A stretch of DNA of 7,709 nucleotides from Cytophagales bacterium (GTDB taxonomy: Bacteria; Bacteroidota; Bacteroidia; Cytophagales; UBA9547). The position numbers and the translations under genes are program-made. The notes below the pieces were generated by a model that saw only the letters and a list, made by a program, of their open reading frames with translations, was not told where the DNA came from and ran no database searches. Every line of letters begins with the position of its first letter. Position 1 is the first letter of the stretch. This document shows positions 7,162 through 7,709 of the stretch, one piece after another. The stretch covers positions 1 through 7,709 of the forward strand of contig DMUD01000085.1 of assembly GCA_003476475.1 (NCBI GenBank), written 5' to 3'.

Positions 7162-7709
7162 TTAGATTAGTTTCTTAAGTCTTTCAAGCACAGGCGGATG
7201 TGAATAGTGGAAAAAAACATAGAGTGGGTGAGGTGTAAGGTTGCTCAAGTTATCGACCGATAGTTTTTTGAGGGCTTTGGCCAATTCACTACCCGAATAG
7301 GTTTGTGCGGCAAAAGCGTCGGCTTCAAATTCGTTTTTGCGCGAAACGATATGCATCACTAAGCCACTGAGCATAGACACGGGCGAGAAGAGCAAAGCAA
7401 AAGCAATCAGATTTAGGTGAATAGCCAGTTCGTTACTGCCCATGGCCATAGACAGGTTGGGGTTGAATACAAAAAGAGAGAGGGTGAAAAGTAGTAGTCC
7501 GGTTTGCAAAATACCAGCCACAAAGCCTTGCACAATGTGGTTTTTCTTGTAGTGCCCTACTTCATGCGCCAAAACGGCTACCAATTCTTCGGTGCTGTGG
7601 TTTTTGATGAGGGTATCGTAAAGCACCACTTTTTTCTGAGCCCCTAGTCCCGAAAAAAATGCATTGGCTTTGGTGCTGCGTTTCGAACCGTCTCTCACAT
7701 AGACTTTTG
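7162..7709 (-). CDS. M48 family (Ste24/CAAX prenyl protease-like) zinc metalloprotease, C-terminal part
   Basis: Membrane-bound zinc endopeptidase of peptidase family M48, closest in pattern to Ste24 and to bacterial homologues thought to act in membrane-protein quality control; the substrate in bacteria is unclear. The right edge removes the N-terminus: 181 residues are visible and Ste24-like proteins are about 410-420, so somewhat over half is missing. Seen, numbering from the first whole codon at 7707: SKRSTKANAFFSGLG (8-22), typical of the family just before the active site; zinc-binding HEVGH at 48-52 (7566-7552) with catalytic Glu49; hydrophobic segments at about 59-82 and 97-121, probably membrane-embedded; NEFEAD at 125-130, where Glu126 should be the third zinc ligand; and HYSHPPVLERLKKL (167-180), the Ste24-type ending. 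All catalytic residues are intact. A stem-loop and a separate promoter lie between it and ruvA, so it is probably a separate transcription unit. Confidence 0.93.
   Translation of the reverse strand, partial: KVYVRDGSKRSTKANAFFSGLGAQKKVVLYDTLIKNHSTEELVAVLAHEVGHYKKNHIVQGFVAGILQTGLLLFTLSLFVFNPNLSMAMGSNELAIHLNLIAFALLFSPVSMLSGLVMHIVSRKNEFEADAFAAQTYSGSELAKALKKLSVDNLSNLTPHPLYVFFHYSHPPVLERLKKLI

Noticed and set aside
1..7709. Searched by eye for CRISPR repeats, insertion sequences, tRNA/rRNA genes, phage or defence genes and other novel systems
   Set aside because: None seen. Coding sequence of three known families fills the window except for 269 intergenic bases, with no direct repeats or composition break suggesting transfer.

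Overview
The window comes from a member of the phylum Bacteroidota (Flavobacteriia/Cytophagia-like; I cannot place it more finely). Three things support this. The largest gene encodes SprA, a type IX secretion protein restricted to that phylum. The one convincing promoter has the Bacteroidota form (TTG, 19-base spacer, TAnnTTTG). Base composition is moderately AT-rich, with the most AT-rich sequence between genes. All recognisable genes lie on the minus strand, so the window reads right to left.

Layout in transcription order: (1) 7709-7162, the C-terminal part of a Ste24-like M48 zinc metalloprotease, cut by the window edge. (2) 7161-6917, a 245-base AT-rich gap with a 13-bp stem-loop just after the protease stop (possible terminator), then a strong promoter match facing ruvA. 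(3) 6916-6323, complete ruvA, the Holliday-junction-binding subunit of RuvAB. (4) 6322-6299, a 24-base gap. (5) 6298 to the left edge, about 2,099 codons of sprA, the giant outer-membrane translocon of the type IX secretion system (T9SS), missing its C-terminus. About 82% of the window is sprA.

ruvA and sprA are probably co-transcribed: the gap is short, no promoter match is visible between them, and they share a strand. Their roles (DNA repair and protein export) are not biochemically linked; from memory, ruvA next to sprA recurs in Bacteroidota. sprA has no in-frame ATG at its 5' end. The best start is a TTG that gives a clean signal peptide.

I found no mobile element, CRISPR array, tRNA/rRNA, or sign of an undescribed system. 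The window is ordinary core genome. The points worth a second look are the non-ATG sprA start, the in-frame ruvA-sprA junction, the promoter, and the stem-loop after the protease gene.
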